This document shows positions 45,251 to 56,539 of a stretch of 64,000 nucleotides of DNA, one piece after another (position 1 is the first letter of the stretch; each line of letters begins with the position of its first letter). The notes beneath the pieces were generated by a model. That model had not been told where the DNA came from. It saw only the letters and a list, made by a program, of their open reading frames with translations, and did not search any database. The stretch is taken from contig MNCI01004314.1 of the NCBI GenBank assembly GCA_015680685.1, positions 85,051 to 149,050 of the forward strand. The letters run 5' to 3'. The DNA is from Gnetum montanum (Eukaryota > Streptophyta > Gnetopsida > Gnetales > Gnetaceae). Position numbers and translations under genes: made by a program.

Positions 45251-45599
45251 GGCTCTTAGTTGGTTCCATATAAAGTGTGTTGCTTTCAAAATCAATGGTC
45301 AACCATTAGGTACCCTTCTATTTTGTAACTACTGCGTACATACACCTTTGAATTTCTACTTCTAGTGCACACTGCTTGCATGTAGAGATATATGCTTACT
45401 TTACAGCCCAAATTTTTTGCACACAATTGCAACCTATATCACTGTACATGATGCATGGAACTCTCTTCTTCTAGATCTTTCCAAATGCATTTTCTTTAGA
45501 TATTTCCAGTGAAAGATCTCTTATGCCTATTCTTGCATCAACGGTGCTTAGCCATGCCCTTTCCATAATGATTGGGAAGTCCCCATTTGCAATTCTCCA

Positions 45600-48473
45600 C
45601 TTTGATTACCAAGAAATTAGTAGGATAAGACCATCCGTAGACAGTGGTTACAATGTCTTCTACCAATCCCGATGGAATAGTGATGGACTAGTTTGCTAAC
45701 TCTAATTTGATATTACTCTTCTTGAGAGGAGGCAGGTTTCAAGTAGTGTACATCTCATGAGAGATTAAATTAACACTAGAACTTGAATCGAGAAGAGCCT
45801 TGCATGGTTTGTTCCTAGAAATTTGTAAATAAATTAGAGGACTTCCAAGATTGGCCAATTTTCTAAGAAGGTTTCCTACACGAATCCAATCAGATATAGT
45901 ATGAGTAAGCATTACAGTATGGATCCTAGGAAAATTTTGGTTTGAAGAAGGCCCAAAGGAATTTAATATAGAGGAGGAATGGGCAGGAGTAGGGTTGTAA
46001 ACTATGGATGTATCAAAGGGCTTAGGTGGATTATGGGGTCAAAAGAAAGGTATTTTCTTTGATCGAGTATCCAACCCATCCAATTGATGATTTGGTTGGA
46101 GGTTAACATCCCTTGTAGCATTGTGTTATTGTGGTTGAGCTAGGAGTTCACTCTACATAGATGGAGCAGGTGGTAACTGTGCAACTAGAGAAGGAGTATG
46201 TGAAGGGACAAGAGGAGGATAAGGGTAAGAGATGGTATTCCTTCTTGCATCTGGAGAATGTGTTCGGTAATAATCAGAAGGATGGTAATGAGGCTAGAAA
46301 GTAGAGATGTGACTAGAAGAGTCACATGGAGACATGGGTTGCTGAACACAGTAACCATATGAATTAGGCTACTAATAAATATATTGCTACCTTGGTGGTG
46401 CCAGCACCCATGATTGTGGTTACTACCACTGTTGGTACTACTCATATGGTTGCGGTGAAGCTCCACTTGGATAATACTATTGTTGCTAGTGAAAGTACCT
46501 AAAATTACCTTGAGGATAAGGTAATCTTTTAGATGTTTGCATTTGTGTAAGTCATGGATTTAAAGCATACACCCCAAACTCCTGTAGATGTGATACAATA
46601 GGGAAACATCCCTTAGGATGTTCATATTGACAGATATCACATCCATGATCATCATTTGATTCATTTTCTGTAATTCTTCAATTGTATCAATCTTGCCCCT
46701 ACCTTTGTGATGGGCACATTTAGCCTCCTTGCACCTCCGACCTGCACGATCACTACCTTGTTCTTTGGACTCTTCAGAAATTTTAAGGATAGCTTGAAAT
46801 CTTCTATCCATGGAATTCCATAACCAAGCAACCTTGGTCATAAGTTCAGATTGAAATTTTTGAAATGATAAGGTTTTCTTATTCAACCCCTCATCAAGTA
46901 TAGACTCATCCTCACTTTCACAAAATCGAACTTCCCTCTTGCGAATGGAAGGATCACAATTGTGCCCTCCTCCACATTTTCTTTTTCTTAATTCACCCTC
47001 CTCTTTAGCTACCTACTTGATTAATTGTTGTATCTGATGGGCACTTAGTTTTGATAGTTGCCCCTAAGCATAGACACCAATGGTTCTCCTCATTTTTGAT
47101 CAAAGTCCATCTACTATGTGGTGAATTTGATCTAGTTGAGAATAATCATGACTAGGACATTTGTGCATCAAGAAATAATAGCGATCGATGGTAGCATCCA
47201 AGGGTTTGTCTATTCCTTATTTTCATCCTTGAATTTTCCTTCTCAAGGTGGACACTCTGGAGTACATTTGATATTTATCATTGAATAACTCAAGCATGAT
47301 ACTTTATTTTTTGATAGATCTCAACTCTAAGGACTAGTACCAATTCTCTGCTTCTTTGATGAGTGTCCTGGGAAACAACTTAACTTTCTACCATTCATTC
47401 TCTATGTTTTGCAAGAAACATGCATCTTGGAAAGCTTTAAGATGGTTCTACAAATTATAGGTATGTCCTCCTTTAAATCAAGGAATATTGTTCATGTCTA
47501 ACTTTTTGATCTGACTATCCTTCACATGCCTTATTGGAATTCTTGCTACCTTTGCGATACTAGGCATACTTTGGGTAGCACGTATAGGCTCATTGAGGCC
47601 TTGATCATGGTGCCTACAATGTCCTCAACTACCCATTTGTTCATGGTGATGTGCCTCTCTTGAATGTTTGCACCCTTGATCTTGCCTTTCTCAATTGTCC
47701 CTTCAATCATTTTAGTCATTTTGGTCCCATCAATTATTTTGTTCATTTTGGTCACCTCCATCACAGTCTCACCTTCTACGATCAGGGTCAAAGCTAGAAG
47801 AAGAAGAAGATGGTGATGAAGGAGAAGAAGAAGGAGAACTAGCACCATCTCAATGCCTTCTACCAACTCTTCAACAATCATGACCACAATCTTGATTTTT
47901 CTTTTTGTCTACATCCCTACCTTGAATTTCCCCTACAAATCCTTCTTTGTCATTGGATCCCTTATTACCAGAACCAAGATTGTAAATTGTGGATTACAAG
48001 TTTTGGTTTTAACCTCCATCACTGAAGTCAAAGAGAGGAGTTTCATTGAATAGAAAACCCCTAGAGAAGGGTTCCCCACTATCTTGTTAGTATAGCAGGA
48101 ATGGAGAATCATTAAGTCTTTTTCCTTTTGAAAATTCATAGCATTGTTCTAGCTGTTGGTCTCACAAACATTGTGCTTTAGTGGGATGATAATCCCTGGC
48201 ATCAATATCTTCTACAATATACTTTGCATGGTAGCCTTGGAGACCACATCAGTTAAGCATTTGGTAGAGCATTGTAGGAATAGATCAATTGGACAAAAAC
48301 ACAATGTTGTCTTCTATGTCACACCACTGCAATTGTTCATCCTAGTGTAGGATGAAGGTGAAGTTCAGTACATACTCATCAAGATGAATAAATATAATTC
48401 AATATTGTTGAGGCACTGGCTGATAAGCTTTATCAAACTTGGGCAAAGAGTTGCTCCTATGAGAAGAAGACAT
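45600..48473 (-). pseudogene. gag and protease of element F
   Basis: Starts at MSSSHRSNSLP (48473). The gag core at about 47400-47000 has a segment with FLMHKCPSHDYSQLDQIHH, which fits the Athila-type FKDLLRKCPHHG region. It is followed by a basic stretch near 46740. A protease piece at about 45850-45760 reads CKALLDSSSSVNLIS, where the usual D-T/S-G is D-S-S. The start resembles the gag start of the units at 61697 and 63627. Many stops. Confidence 0.78.
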
Positions 48474-48612
48474 TTTCAGTTAGAAGAATAAAAGTCATAG
48501 TGTGCTTCTAAATATTGTTGTAGTAATCTTGTGATGTGATGTGCCTCTAAGGTTCATTACAATGATTTAAATGCTTTTATTAGGTCCTTGATAGTGCATG
48601 AAACAACCAAAA

Positions 48613-48633
48613 GGTCCTTGGCAATGATGCCAA
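48613..48633 (-). other. Primer-binding site of element F
   Basis: On the minus strand TTGGCATCATTGCCAAGGACC follows the 5' LTR. It matches the tRNA-Asp-type site TGGCGCCGTTGCCGGGGA of Athila elements apart from changes that fit C-to-T or G-to-A decay. Confidence 0.75.
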
Positions 48634-49539
48634 TGATAAGAAATGAGGTACCCCTACACCCAACCATATAAATCACTAAGGCATTACATGCAATCTAGTC
48701 AAATTATATGGACCTATACATATCTAGTAAACTAGTTTCTCTAGAAAGTAAAATGAGCATTAAAAACATTTGTTGTCTTTCCAACTACACTTGTGAGGCT
48801 CAAGGGTATAGTTTAAGTGTAATTGAGGTATGTGATTTTTTATCATTTTATGTTTTATAGATGTGATTGCCTATAAAAATAATGAAAAGTGAAGTAATTT
48901 AAAATCTAATTCATTTACTACTTATCTAGCCTAACGCAAGTAACCATCACACTTTCCTGGACACATCTTGAATACATATAGTGCTATTGAGCTACCAAAT
49001 GTTAAACATTGCTAGGTTACCAAGTACTATATGTATGCTTGAAGTGGTCGTGCTTGTGTTCATTAACTATTGAAAACAAATTGCTTAATTGAAATGAAGT
49101 AAAGTAAAGTGCATAAAAATAAAATGAATTAAAAGAAACATTAATCTAGTCTCAATGCTAGAAGGATTGTCAAAAGAGTTCATTTTATTCCCATCACACT
49201 ACTATGCTTAGGTACATCAATGCTTGAACAAAGAAACATACACACTTAGATTCCTTCTACAGGCACTCAGAAAATATTCTAACTCTAAGGAAAATAANAC
49301 ATACACACTTAGATTCCTTCTATAGGCACTCAGAAAATATTCTAACTCTAAGGAAAATAAACTGCAAGAGCTTCGCTACTTTGATTAAAAACTAACATAA
49401 AAAACTATTCAAAAAATGGATCCCAAGCACTATATTTATAGGCCAAGGTATATACCTTGACGTCGGATATCCAACGTTGCAACCAGACCCCAACATTGCG
49501 TACCCAACGTCGCAACAACAAAAAAATAGTGATTCATCA
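48634..49539 (-). mobile_element. 5' LTR of element F
   Basis: 906 bases; longer than the other copy mainly because of the duplication around the N at 49298. TATA-like TATAAATATA on the minus strand at 49431-49440. Confidence 0.9.
49236..49360. repeat. 62-bp duplication around an N
   Basis: 49236-49297 and 49299-49360 differ at one base and flank the N at 49298. The other LTR of element F has a single copy. Likely an assembly artefact. Confidence 0.85.
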
Positions 49540-51695
49540 CCCAATCTAACACCCCTGCTAGCAACATCACCTATCTAACACATCACATAGGGCTAGTGTA
49601 CATAATCACATTAGTTAAGCATGTAAAAACAACATAATCATAACATAAAAAAGAAACCTCCTAACATATAAAATACATTAAATTATCCATGAAAACCCAT
49701 TGGGACTTCACATGTAATGTATAACTCATAAGAAGATGACCATAGCTACTATCTCTAGATGGGATGTCACACCATGCCACTAGACAATTACTTCATGTAC
49801 TTATTAGCACTCTTTGCTGCAACCGCTACCTCCTTTTTTAGTTAGATCTCCAACACATTCATTTGCAAAAATTGATCTTCCATGTCTTTTTGCCACTTTT
49901 TTTCTTTTCTCTACATATACAAAACAAGATTCAAAATTATGAAGTTATGAATAAGAAGATCAAATGGAAGAAAGAAAAAGAAAAGCAAAAGTTCTTACTC
50001 GTAGCCGATTAGTCTTCACTTGAAGGTATCACTCACACGTCAGCAAGTGGTGAGCAAGACATGTTGCACTCTCCAACTCTCTTAAAAGTTGCTCTAGATT
50101 TTGAATAGCCTCAAAAGCATCTTCAAGAATTGGATAAAAGGACGATGGAACACCAATATGTACATGTTCATAATCCTTTTTGAAGTCACATGATCGAGAG
50201 TCCTATATGTGGAAGATCTCTTTGCAAACAAAGTAAGGAATATTCCTCATGATTTTTTGATCCAGATGCCAAAAAATATCAAGTTCTTCCTCAACAACCA
50301 CCATCATCTATCTGAGTGTGTAGGGGGAACCTAAGATAGATATGGAAGGAGTTACTAGAATGAACCTAACAATTAATGTTGGCACCATATGTAGTAAGGA
50401 ACCCCTTACTAGGATAGCATGGGTAAATGGGGTCACATGTGTAGATGCCACATGTGGTGACTGAGAAAAAGGGATGAAAACTAGAGAAGTGGAGTTTTTT
50501 CAGCATCGATGCTTACAATATCATCTCTTCTCATTTCTTAGATAAAGTACCTTTGACTCAGAGACATTTACAACACAAAAGGTCAACATCATACAAGAAG
50601 AGAAAAATGGAAGTATTCAAACCTTAAAATAATTAAAACTTACTTCTAGTTCATTTTCCTTATCCTATCTTGTATCTTGTTGTTGGGCTGAAGCACTTTG
50701 AGCACTTTTGGTCTATGTAGACTAAGCATCTTCTCTTAGAATCTATGCATCTTGGATTGGTTCATTCTGCATCCCAAATTGCACTATTAATGAATACATG
50801 AATAAACATAAGTAATAATAGAAATATAAAATACATGAATATATAAAATACCTCATTGCTTCCCTTTTGATTTCTGACCTATAGTAAAACTAATTGACCT
50901 TCTTGCTGCCCTTGATCTTACTCATAATTTCGTCCTCTTCAAGAAATTCGAGATGTAAACTGGGATTGTATCGACTAAAAAGTTTGATTAAAGGATTATA
51001 ACTTAGAATTAAACACATGATAAAAGGTATGCAACATATGGTATATGGTTTACTAGGATCTTATTTGGTAGTAGCAACTCTACTCATGGCATTGTACAAA
51101 GCAAAAAAATAAAACAATGACCAATCATAAACTCTATCAGTTATGGCACCATGAAGTATATAGATGGAAAAAGTAATAACATAAGATTAGTATTGATGCC
51201 ACAAAATCTTACTATGGATAAATTGACATAATTCAAAGTGAATTTCATTGATGAAATCTTCACGAAGAAATTGGCTTTTATTGATAGAAAAATCAACATT
51301 ATCAAATAATTCTTTTTGGCAAAAAAATTTAAATTTAGAGGAAAAAATCAATGGAATTAAAGAGTCCTTCTCTCAGTGAAAATCTAAGGTTGTTTGAATA
51401 TTAAATGAAAGAACCATTATCGACCTAAAAGAAATAGTTAAAAAGCAGTGCTTATATTGTTATTTTAAAGATTGCAACATTGAACTATTAAGTCTTTACA
51501 CCTTGTTTCCTTGAAAACAGGGAAGATAAGTAATTCAAATAATCGTGAAGTTGTAAGATATTGAAACTCCTTTTCAAGTAAATTATGCACACAATTGGAA
51601 GTAGTAACTACACTATTTTGGTGAAAAAGAATGGACACCAATTTGGTGCTACTTGGGGTTGAAGAAGAAGCCTGATTAGTACACTTTGTGGCCAT

Positions 51696-52262
51696 GATGA
51701 TGATGGTTAAAATCTTTTGTGTTGATGGTAGAAATCTTCAAGCTTCTCTATTGATGAAATCCTTTAATCTTCCATTGATATTAAGCTATGATAGACAAAG
51801 TCTTTCTTTTTTTCATATATTTATAACAAAACAAGCAAGAATTTTGGAAAAAAACAGGAAGTATTAACTTAAGTTAATTAATGATTTAATAAAGCTAACG
51901 TTCACTTTTTGTGATTTTATGATTTCTAGGTCTACTAAAATTACGTTATCACCAACTCAACCAACTCAAAGCTTAATGCTCTTTGAGATGATTCCAATGG
52001 TACCAATTTTATTGAAATCCATTTTACGGTTTGAGAGATACAACATTTCCTTGGTTACATACAATTTAAAAAAAATTTAAAATATTTATTATTATTATTT
52101 TTCTTTTAAATTTTAAATTTCTTTTATTTTTATTTTTTAAAAAACAACAAAACAATGGAAAGTGGGAGGTTGTGAGTTCGACCCAACCATTTCTCGTTCA
52201 TTTTTCTGGACCATCTGAGAATTAGCCAATTCTATTAGCAAAAAAGATTTTAAAAAAATAAC
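51696..52262. other. AT-rich spacer upstream of gene P
   Basis: Would contain the promoter of gene P on the minus strand. GGTTGTGAGTTCGACCC at about 52169 resembles a pol III B box, perhaps from a SINE, but I see no clear A box. Confidence 0.35.
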
Positions 52263-52456
52263 GATCATGAAAACCATTAACTTTATAACGGCATTGTTTT
52301 TGCCACAAAACTTTATAACGGCATTGTTTTTGCGACAAAAGTGTGTTGCCCATTTATTTCCATCTGTGATTGCTTGTCGGTCGCTGAATCTGTATTTTCG
52401 CCTCCGAATCGGTACTATTTTTCTGCACCATTGGATCCTTACTCTCTTCAGGTAAT
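52263..52456 (+). other. Possible 5' exon of an unknown host gene
   Basis: GC-richer than its surroundings and pyrimidine-rich, with a good donor CTTCAG|GTAATC near 52451. It includes a 29-base direct repeat (AACTTTATAACGGCATTG...) at 52280-52339. It lies head-to-head with gene P and leads into the N gap at 52634, so any coding part may be missing. Confidence 0.3.
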
Positions 52457-52633
52457 CATCATTTTATTTCATTTTCTCCTATTTCGTCTTCTTTTTTCAA
52501 AATTCTTTCGAGTCTACATATTCGCTTCTGTATGTGTGATTCAGGTTTCACTGATTTTCGTAAGTCTCTGCGCGCTCTTTGTTGCTGCACTTTAGCAATT
52601 TTAGGCTTTCTTTTGATTATGTAATTGTATCCT

Positions 52634-53366
52634 NNNNNNNNNNNNNNNNNNNNNNNNNNNNNNNNNNNNNNNNNNNNNNNNNNNNNNNNNNNNNNNNNNN
52701 NNNNNNNNNNNNNNNNNNNNNNNNNNNNNNNNNNNNNNNNNNNNNNNNNNNNNNNNNNNNNNNNNNNNNNNNNNNNNNNNNNNNNNNNNNNNNNNNNNNN
52801 NNNNNNNNNNNNNNNNNNNNNNNNNNNNNNNNNNNNNNNNNNNNNNNNNNNNNNNNNNNNNNNNNNNNNNNNNNNNNNNNNNNNNNNNNNNNNNNNNNNN
52901 NNNNNNNNNNNNNNNNNNNNNNNNNNNNNNNNNNNNNNNNNNNNNNNNNNNNNNNNNNNNNNNNNNNNNNNNNNNNNNNNNNNNNNNNNNNNNNNNNNNN
53001 NNNNNNNNNNNNNNNNNNNNNNNNNNNNNNNNNNNNNNNNNNNNNNNNNNNNNNNNNNNNNNNNNNNNNNNNNNNNNNNNNNNNNNNNNNNNNNNNNNNN
53101 NNNNNNNNNNNNNNNNNNNNNNNNNNNNNNNNNNNNNNNNNNNNNNNNNNNNNNNNNNNNNNNNNNNNNNNNNNNNNNNNNNNNNNNNNNNNNNNNNNNN
53201 NNNNNNNNNNNNNNNNNNNNNNNNNNNNNNNNNNNNNNNNNNNNNNNNNNNNNNNNNNNNNNNNNNNNNNNNNNNNNNNNNNNNNNNNNNNNNNNNNNNN
53301 NNNNNNNNNNNNNNNNNNNNNNNNNNNNNNNNNNNNNNNNNNNNNNNNNNNNNNNNNNNNNNNNNN
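52634..53366. other. Assembly gap
   Basis: 733 Ns. Apparent long frames across it are artefacts. Confidence 0.99.
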
Positions 53367-55139
53367 ATTTGTGCACTTTCTTACAAGCTTCAGTCATTTC
53401 TTATGTTGATGTAGTTATTAATTTGTGTATGGACAAAGGATCTTACCTCGCTGGGTGCGCTTACGGGGTCGGTCCAAAATATAATAAAGATCAATGGTTT
53501 TCAGTGGGCAGGGAAACCCTGCCTTGGGCGTTTGCACGCTCACTGTCTCTCCTGTTTGACTTCTTTTTCATTTAGCATTTATTTATTTCGCAATAACGCA
53601 AGTACCGACTAAATATTTTGATATCGCGGCCCGAGTATCGAAATGAAAATGTGGCCCTGATTATCAGATACCGACTGACGAGAGCAGTTACGCTTCCTGT
53701 GCATGAATAGTTGTTCTTTAGATTGAAAACTCAAGTATTCAATTGTCATTTCTGTACATGGTACCAGTCAATTTTGTTTTTGTTATCTATTATAACTGGA
53801 ATGTATGTTCTTGTTCTGGTTTGGTTCTATTGTACAACCCTCAAACTAGATGCATGGATTAGGATGCATGGATTAGGGTTCTTGTGTCGATCTTTCATCT
53901 GATTTTTGCACCGTGTGATCGTTTAACTTTTTTCAATGATGGCCGAGTTATAAAGGTACCGGAGAATAACTTACATGCCCAATGGTGCTGTGTGCTCTCT
54001 GCCAATATTCAAAGGTAATGGACATGCCGTCTTGTTATATTTGATACCTTTTAATTCAAAATCTTAGGGGATGAATGGTAGCCTTGAATTTATGGTCTCC
54101 CTGGATTATTTAGGTGTACTTAAGGCAATCTTTAAAAATTAATTCTGATCACTTGGGATCATTTAGATTCCTTCTGTATCTAACTAGTTTCAGAATTCTT
54201 GTTATAATTTTTTTTTTAAAATTTATAACTCAATACTACTTGGCAGAATCAAATCTTGGGTTACAAGGCCAACACTTCCATTGTTGCTGCCTCAGGTTAA
54301 TCTTGCAAAAAAATTTGGCTGGATTATCAGAATTAACCGAGGAAAGATTTATTTAATATTTCTTGTAAGTTTTTAAAAGTTTTCTTGAATTCTGGATTTG
54401 TTGTACGGTAGTTGTGATTTTAGGGTTATTGTCAGAGACATTTTATTTACTCTTATTATTTTCACCAATGTTTGGGAAGCTGAAACTCTAGCTAGATGTT
54501 TAGCACAAGAGTTGGATTATTTGAACCTTTTTTTTTTCGTATGTGAATGAATTCAAGAGGTATGCATGTATTATGAATGGTCAAAATTAAACAGCTAACT
54601 TCAAAGCTGCTATTTTTTAGCTGCCATATTTTACCATGAATGGTGTTGTATTACTAAATATGCATGGAGAACTGAAGAATTAATTCTTTTGGGTGCATCT
54701 AGTTGATGCATGCATGGTGTTCATCAAATTTGACTATTGATTTTGTGTTAGGAGGGGTTTAATGTAAATTCTATGGCACTGAGTAACTATTTCAGGAGTT
54801 CATGTTTTGTTTGTGGGTTTCTGCTTTGGACTTGCTGAGATGCAAGGTAAATAAATGTAGATGTATATTTTCCAGCTGCTCGGACAAACAAAACTTTAAA
54901 GCAGACTATTTTAAATGGTTTATGGTGTAACTTTGTCTGCTGCCTTTGTGCAAGTTTAAGCGGATCGGCATCTGTTCATGGCATGACTTGTGTAATGGGA
55001 TCAATTGGGTATCCCTGTTTTCTTGGAGGAATCCTCGTGTTTCCACCCTTTGAATGGCCTCTATAGGTTGGAGTTTTCTGGCGCTTAAAAATTCCATAAT
55101 TAAGCATACTCTAAATCTTGAAAATCACGTAGCTCAAAC
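53367..55139. other. Low-repeat sequence, no gene resolved
   Basis: Unlike most of the window, this stretch shows no retroelement similarity. It has CpG-containing segments at 53440-53700 and splice-like sites (for example TTCAAAG|GTAATG near 54016). GCAGGGAAACCCTGC at about 53508 is a perfect 6-base hairpin. No protein could be assembled by eye. Confidence 0.35.
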
Positions 55140-55370
55140 TTAAAACGACCATAACTTTGGAATTTGAAGTGCATTTTCAACGGCTTCCAGCTGCGTAGAA
55201 AATTCAGCTCCTTGTAGACCGCCAAGAAAGGCAAATGCCCATGGCAAACTGAGCAGAGCCGGAGCCGCAATTAAAGTTGTGAGATGAAATGTTGCATGCT
55301 CCCAGTTGAAGAGTTGCAGGTTGCAATGGTGTCCTTCTCTAAATTCGGCAGCATGGGTTTGTTGCAGCAA
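55140..55370 (-). pseudogene. Fragment of an AAAP-type amino acid transporter
   Basis: The middle of this 76-codon frame, HATFHLTTLIAAPALLSLPW followed by AFAFLGG, matches the first membrane helix region of plant GABA/lysine-histidine transporter-like proteins, where a W-H-x-x-F-H-L-T-T...APALLSLP-A-F...LGW pattern is typical. Sequence before and after it does not continue the family, no further helices are seen, and the usual Trp after LG is Gly. It is probably a captured or leftover exon fragment. Confidence 0.5.
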
Positions 55371-56539
55371 GCATGATATTTTTGTTCGATGAAATGTCTC
55401 AAACGAGACGCTATGTCATGGAAGAGTATAATGTTGGCCTTTTTGCAGTATTCGGATATAGGGACACCGTTTAGGAGAATGCAGAGTAAAAATTTATTCC
55501 AGGGACCATGATGATTTCTGGGTATGCCTAGACAGGGTAGGGAGGTTGTTGAGTTATTTCAGGGCATTATTAAATTTTAGTCATTTCTAGTAACATATTA
55601 TTGTTATATGCAACCTTTATGAAATTGTTTGCGTCTGAAGATCAGCACCAATGAATTTATAGTTGGTCGTACGTGAGCTCATCACCAATTCAATTGTCAC
55701 AGAAGCATACAAACCAATTCGAAACGTCCTTGAATCTAAAATGTCTATAAAAACTCTATATATAGATAAGTTGCTTTCGTGCAACATTTGACACTACCAC
55801 TAATATATCTTCATAGACACCACCTCGATTGTCCCAATTAAAGAGACAAACCACTACGTAATCAATCTAGATAATGTTTACTCTATTGATTTGCTTCTTT
55901 TTCAAACAAAACTTCTCCTACATACTCTAGTACAAATTTTCTTCTTGGTCTGTTCAAGAGTCTTTACATCCCATCCCTACCTTTGTGTTCTAGAAACTTT
56001 CAAAGGAATCTTGAGGCATTTTTGCAGTAGAGTTGATGTAGTTTATCTCACATTTGCATCTTTTGTTACAATCCATACTATCAATTGTTAGCCACCCAAG
56101 TTGTAGAATCCATAATGATCATACGGTAAATGGTCAAACATTGGTTCTCCTAGCCAATCTATTCACCAATTAGGTTCTCATTTTCCATCTTTGGCATTTC
56201 CATGTATAGATATGGGACATTTAGGATCATGCATATCAATCTTATGATAGCCATTGCAAGCCAACATTTATCATTATCTTTTTTATTTAAATATTTGTTT
56301 TGTGTTATATACACAAACGATGGAAGTGAGGCAGAATCAATATCATTCATATTTTTATCATTCTCTACCATTGTCTTTTGAGGTAAATAAACTAATTCCT
56401 TATTTGCTAGTGCACTATCTTCTAATCTCCAATAAGGAAATACCTTGGCAATTTAATTTTGCATTCTAACAAGGTCTCAGCATCATGTCATAAAGCCTAC
56501 TTTCATTAAATGGTTGAAATGTGTCAACAATAATAACCA
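55371..56539. other. AT-rich region, nothing recognised
   Basis: Only short frames on both strands and no motif I can support before the RT of element H begins. Confidence 0.4.

Larger units (their letters stand above)
39373..49539 (-). mobile_element. Athila-like Ty3/gypsy element F, LTR to LTR
   Basis: 10.2 kb with LTRs at 39373-40203 and 48634-49539. Flanks are CTCAA and CCCAA, a target-site duplication with one change. On the minus strand it has a primer site, gag, protease, RT with MDDFSTYG, RNase H and integrase, then a long non-coding region and a polypurine tract. MDDFS in RT and the primer site point to the Athila group. There is no envelope-like frame I can defend. All frames are broken. 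Confidence 0.9.
36916..49771. mobile_element. LTR G, split by element F
   Basis: The ends are TATAACACCC...GGGATGTCACA, close to those of LTR E. The five bases outside are CCAAG on the left (36911-36915) and CCATG on the right (49772-49776), a near-perfect duplication. Without element F it measures about 2.7 kb, has no coding frame, and sits inside an exon of gene P. It is probably a solo LTR. Orientation is unclear because the two ends mirror each other. Confidence 0.6.
36804..51695 (-). pseudogene. Spliced gene P, split by nested LTR elements
   Basis: Starts MATKCTNQASSSTPSSTK at 51695. Exon 1 ends at 51502; a 77-base intron (51501-51425) joins in phase to a long exon with LREDFINEIHFELCQF, a one-base shift in a T run near 51110, and LHLEFLEEDEIMSKIKGSKK. 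Further exons lie at about 50770-50644 (Gln-rich), about 50510-49999 (DYEHVHIGVPSSFYPILEDA and a Leu-heptad helix) and 49910 on, with an 88-base phase-0 intron (49998-49911). In the last exon the frame stops at LTR G (49771) and resumes beyond it at 36910 as GCKNLLGKKDSTDEK, ending TGA at 36804. AATAAA lies near 36670. About nine internal stops fit lost Gln, Arg or Trp codons. I do not recognise the family. It could be host-derived or another element-borne gene. Confidence 0.6.

Noticed and set aside
47546-47887. Leu-rich 113-codon frame on the minus strand
   Set aside because: Low-complexity product of a GAA/GAT-rich stretch inside the gag of element F, with no membrane-protein pattern.
53435-53560. 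U1-like snRNA (CTTACCT near the start, GGGGTCG and a hairpin)
   Set aside because: No upstream snRNA promoter element, no Sm site, and the similarity stops after a few bases.
52459-53575. Long frames of about 276-316 codons
   Set aside because: They run across the N gap and exist only because N codons are not read as stops.
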